A stretch of 64,000 nt of DNA from the NCBI GenBank assembly GCA_002633005.1, contig NMRA01000029.1, positions 450,956 to 514,955 on the forward strand, read 5' to 3'. The notes beneath the pieces were generated by a model. It did no database searches. It was given only the letters and a program-made list of their open reading frames with translations, and was not told the DNA's origin. Of the stretch, positions 62,652 to 64,000 are shown one piece after another (the stretch's first letter is position 1; every line of letters starts with the position of its first letter). A program made the position numbers and the translations under genes. The DNA comes from Phoronis australis (taxonomy: Eukaryota > Phoronida > Phoronidae).

Positions 62652-63030
62652 TAAGTTCGATAATTGCTCTAATCTCCAGTAACATCATATCTAGCCTGAC
62701 TGGGCTGTGCTGCTAAAAACAAAAGTTAAGTTATAACATATTTGAACATAAACCAATAGCATTTCTGATATCCTCGTCAAATGGTGATCATGTTTTTTAG
62801 TTTTTGAATTTCCAAAATCGCCCAACTACAACTGAAGTTACGACAATCTATTCTTTAAATGCCGGTATCAATTCGCTCTGGGTTTGACTGTGTTCACACG
62901 TGGTCTGGTAGATAATTGACCTGTCTGTTGTCATAACAGACAAAATACTATGCTTGGCACTTAACAAAGAAGCTAGATGTTATCACACGCTCACAACCTT
63001 CTACGTCTGGTAAAGTAACTGAACGGAAAG
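62652..63030. repeat. Direct repeat E, copy 1
   Basis: About 380 bp starting TTCGATAATTGCTCTAATCTCC, containing AAAATCGCCCAACTA, GGGTTTGACTGTGTTCACA and CTATGCTTGGCA, repeated in the same orientation at 63487-63863. Confidence 0.9.
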
Positions 63031-63067
63031 ACGCCGTCATGGGGAGCGGGGCTGATCTCTTTGTAAG

Positions 63068-63112
63068 CACGGTGTGGGGATACTACAATTACACGGTGTG
63101 GGGATACTACAT
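63068..63112. repeat. Short tandem pair ACGGTGTGGGGATACTAC
   Basis: The 18-bp word CACGGTGTGGGGATACTAC-like occurs twice, about 24 bp apart, between the two copies of repeat E. Confidence 0.8.
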
Positions 63113-63486
63113 GTCGCCAACAATTAAGTGCCTGGTGCTTTATCGGGGGCGGGGGACTTCGGAACCGTGAGAGAGGAATACCGTGCGTGAGAGAAGAATA
63201 TTTGTAATAATATAATTTTTCATTTATTGTACATCGTAAGCTTTGCCTACTCATACAAAATACATAAATTCAAACGTATAGAGAAGAATATTTGTACGTT
63301 GGCAATTCCGAGCGAAGCACAGGAAAGGAACTGAGTCTGTATTCTTTGCTTTTTACATTACGGCGTTCTCCCGTTAAGTTCTACATCACAACAAATTGGG
63401 CGGATGACCGCTGTAGCCAATATCTTACACTGACGACGGATCAAGTCCATTCTGGCAATTAGGGTTGGAGGGTCAGCTCTCTTTTG

Positions 63487-63863
63487 TTCGATAATTGCTT
63501 TAATCTCCGATAAGATCGTATCTTACATCCTCACTGGGCAATGTGCTGTTAAAAACAAGTAAAGTTATAAAATGTTTAAACATAAACCAATGAGATTTCT
63601 GAATTGCCCATCAAATAGTGATCTAGCTTAAAGTTTTTGAATCACCAAAATCGCCCAACTATAATCGAAGTTACCGTCTATTCTGTCCGAACGTACCAAC
63701 GTACTGGGTTTGACTGTGTTCACATATGATCGGTTATGAGCCTGGTAGATAATTTATCTGTATGTTGCCCTACCAGACAAAAGACTATGCTTGGCAGTTA
63801 AGAAAGGAGTTAGGTATTATCACACGCTTACATGCAACCTCTGTACTGAACGGGAGAACGCCC
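63487..63863. repeat. Direct repeat E, copy 2
   Basis: Diverged second copy of 62652-63030 (start TTCGATAATTGCTTTAATCTCC, end TATTATCACACGC then CGGGAGAACGCC). Period about 835 bp. Confidence 0.9.
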
Positions 63864-63889
63864 TAATGAACTTTAAAAACCCGCCAATT

Positions 63890-64000
63890 ATTTAAATGAC
63901 CCCAATGAGGTCATTTTCGCAGTATTTCACATTGAATTTAGACCCCATTAAAAGCGACCCGGGTCATATTTTAATTTTACAAAGTTACCCGGGTCATTTT
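63890..64000. repeat. Start of a GACCCGGGTCAT-type repeat cut by the window end
   Basis: ATGACCCCAATGAGGTCATT is followed by GCGACCCGGGTCATATTTTAAT and GTTACCCGGGTCATTTT at the edge, a palindromic word (ACCCGGGT) repeated about 35 bp apart. The rest lies outside the window. Confidence 0.5.

Noticed and set aside
63068-63254. Minus-strand 87-codon frame
   Set aside because: It crosses the short tandem pair at 63068-63112, has no domain, and shows no splice signals.
62652-63863. LTR retrotransposon with two LTRs
   Set aside because: The copies lack TG...CA ends, and the ~460 bp between them have no primer-binding site or coding sequence.

Overview
The window is animal nuclear DNA, not bacterial. 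Genes are split by GT-AG introns, exon phases are animal-like, coding density is very low, and repeats are abundant. The transposon families (Penelope-like element, non-LTR retrotransposon, many short inverted-repeat elements) and the best gene match (a DFPase-type six-bladed propeller, known from squid and other marine invertebrates) point to a marine invertebrate. I cannot name the species; a hemichordate, amphioxus or mollusc would all fit. Single Ns (887, 1612, 56476, 56813) and a 96-base N run (13684-13779) show a draft assembly. || Layout. 1-3500: three tandem arrays (a 57-bp GC-rich minisatellite split into two blocks, an AT-rich array built on AACTTAAGTT, and a ~137-bp repeat). 3500-17960: no convincing host gene; it holds dispersed repeats, a tRNA-derived SINE, a broken non-LTR reverse transcriptase (6538-7406), an inverted-repeat element with a smaller element inside it (11031-12288), and a trinucleotide-rich tract. 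17966-19955: two inverted arms of a Penelope-like element around an LTR-like block that carries a cluster of heat-shock elements. || 20225-36702, minus strand: a four-exon gene for a secreted DFPase/SMP-30-type protein whose splice phases all agree. Its introns hold a decayed zinc-finger-type transposon ORF, short inverted-repeat elements and one arm of a large inverted duplication. || 39011-54283, minus strand: exons of a Tie/MEGF-like single-pass receptor (Ig-like, EGF-like, lectin-like, FN3, transmembrane segment, long tail without a kinase domain). Most internal exons are phase 1-1. Whether all belong to one gene is not settled. The second arm of the inverted duplication (44163-46640) lies among these exons. 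|| 54300-64000: repeats, one plausible plus-strand exon (57050-57314), and an ~840-bp-spaced tandem duplication at the end. The two host genes need not work together; their shared feature is that both are secreted or cell-surface proteins. Most remaining open frames in the window look like chance or repeat translations.
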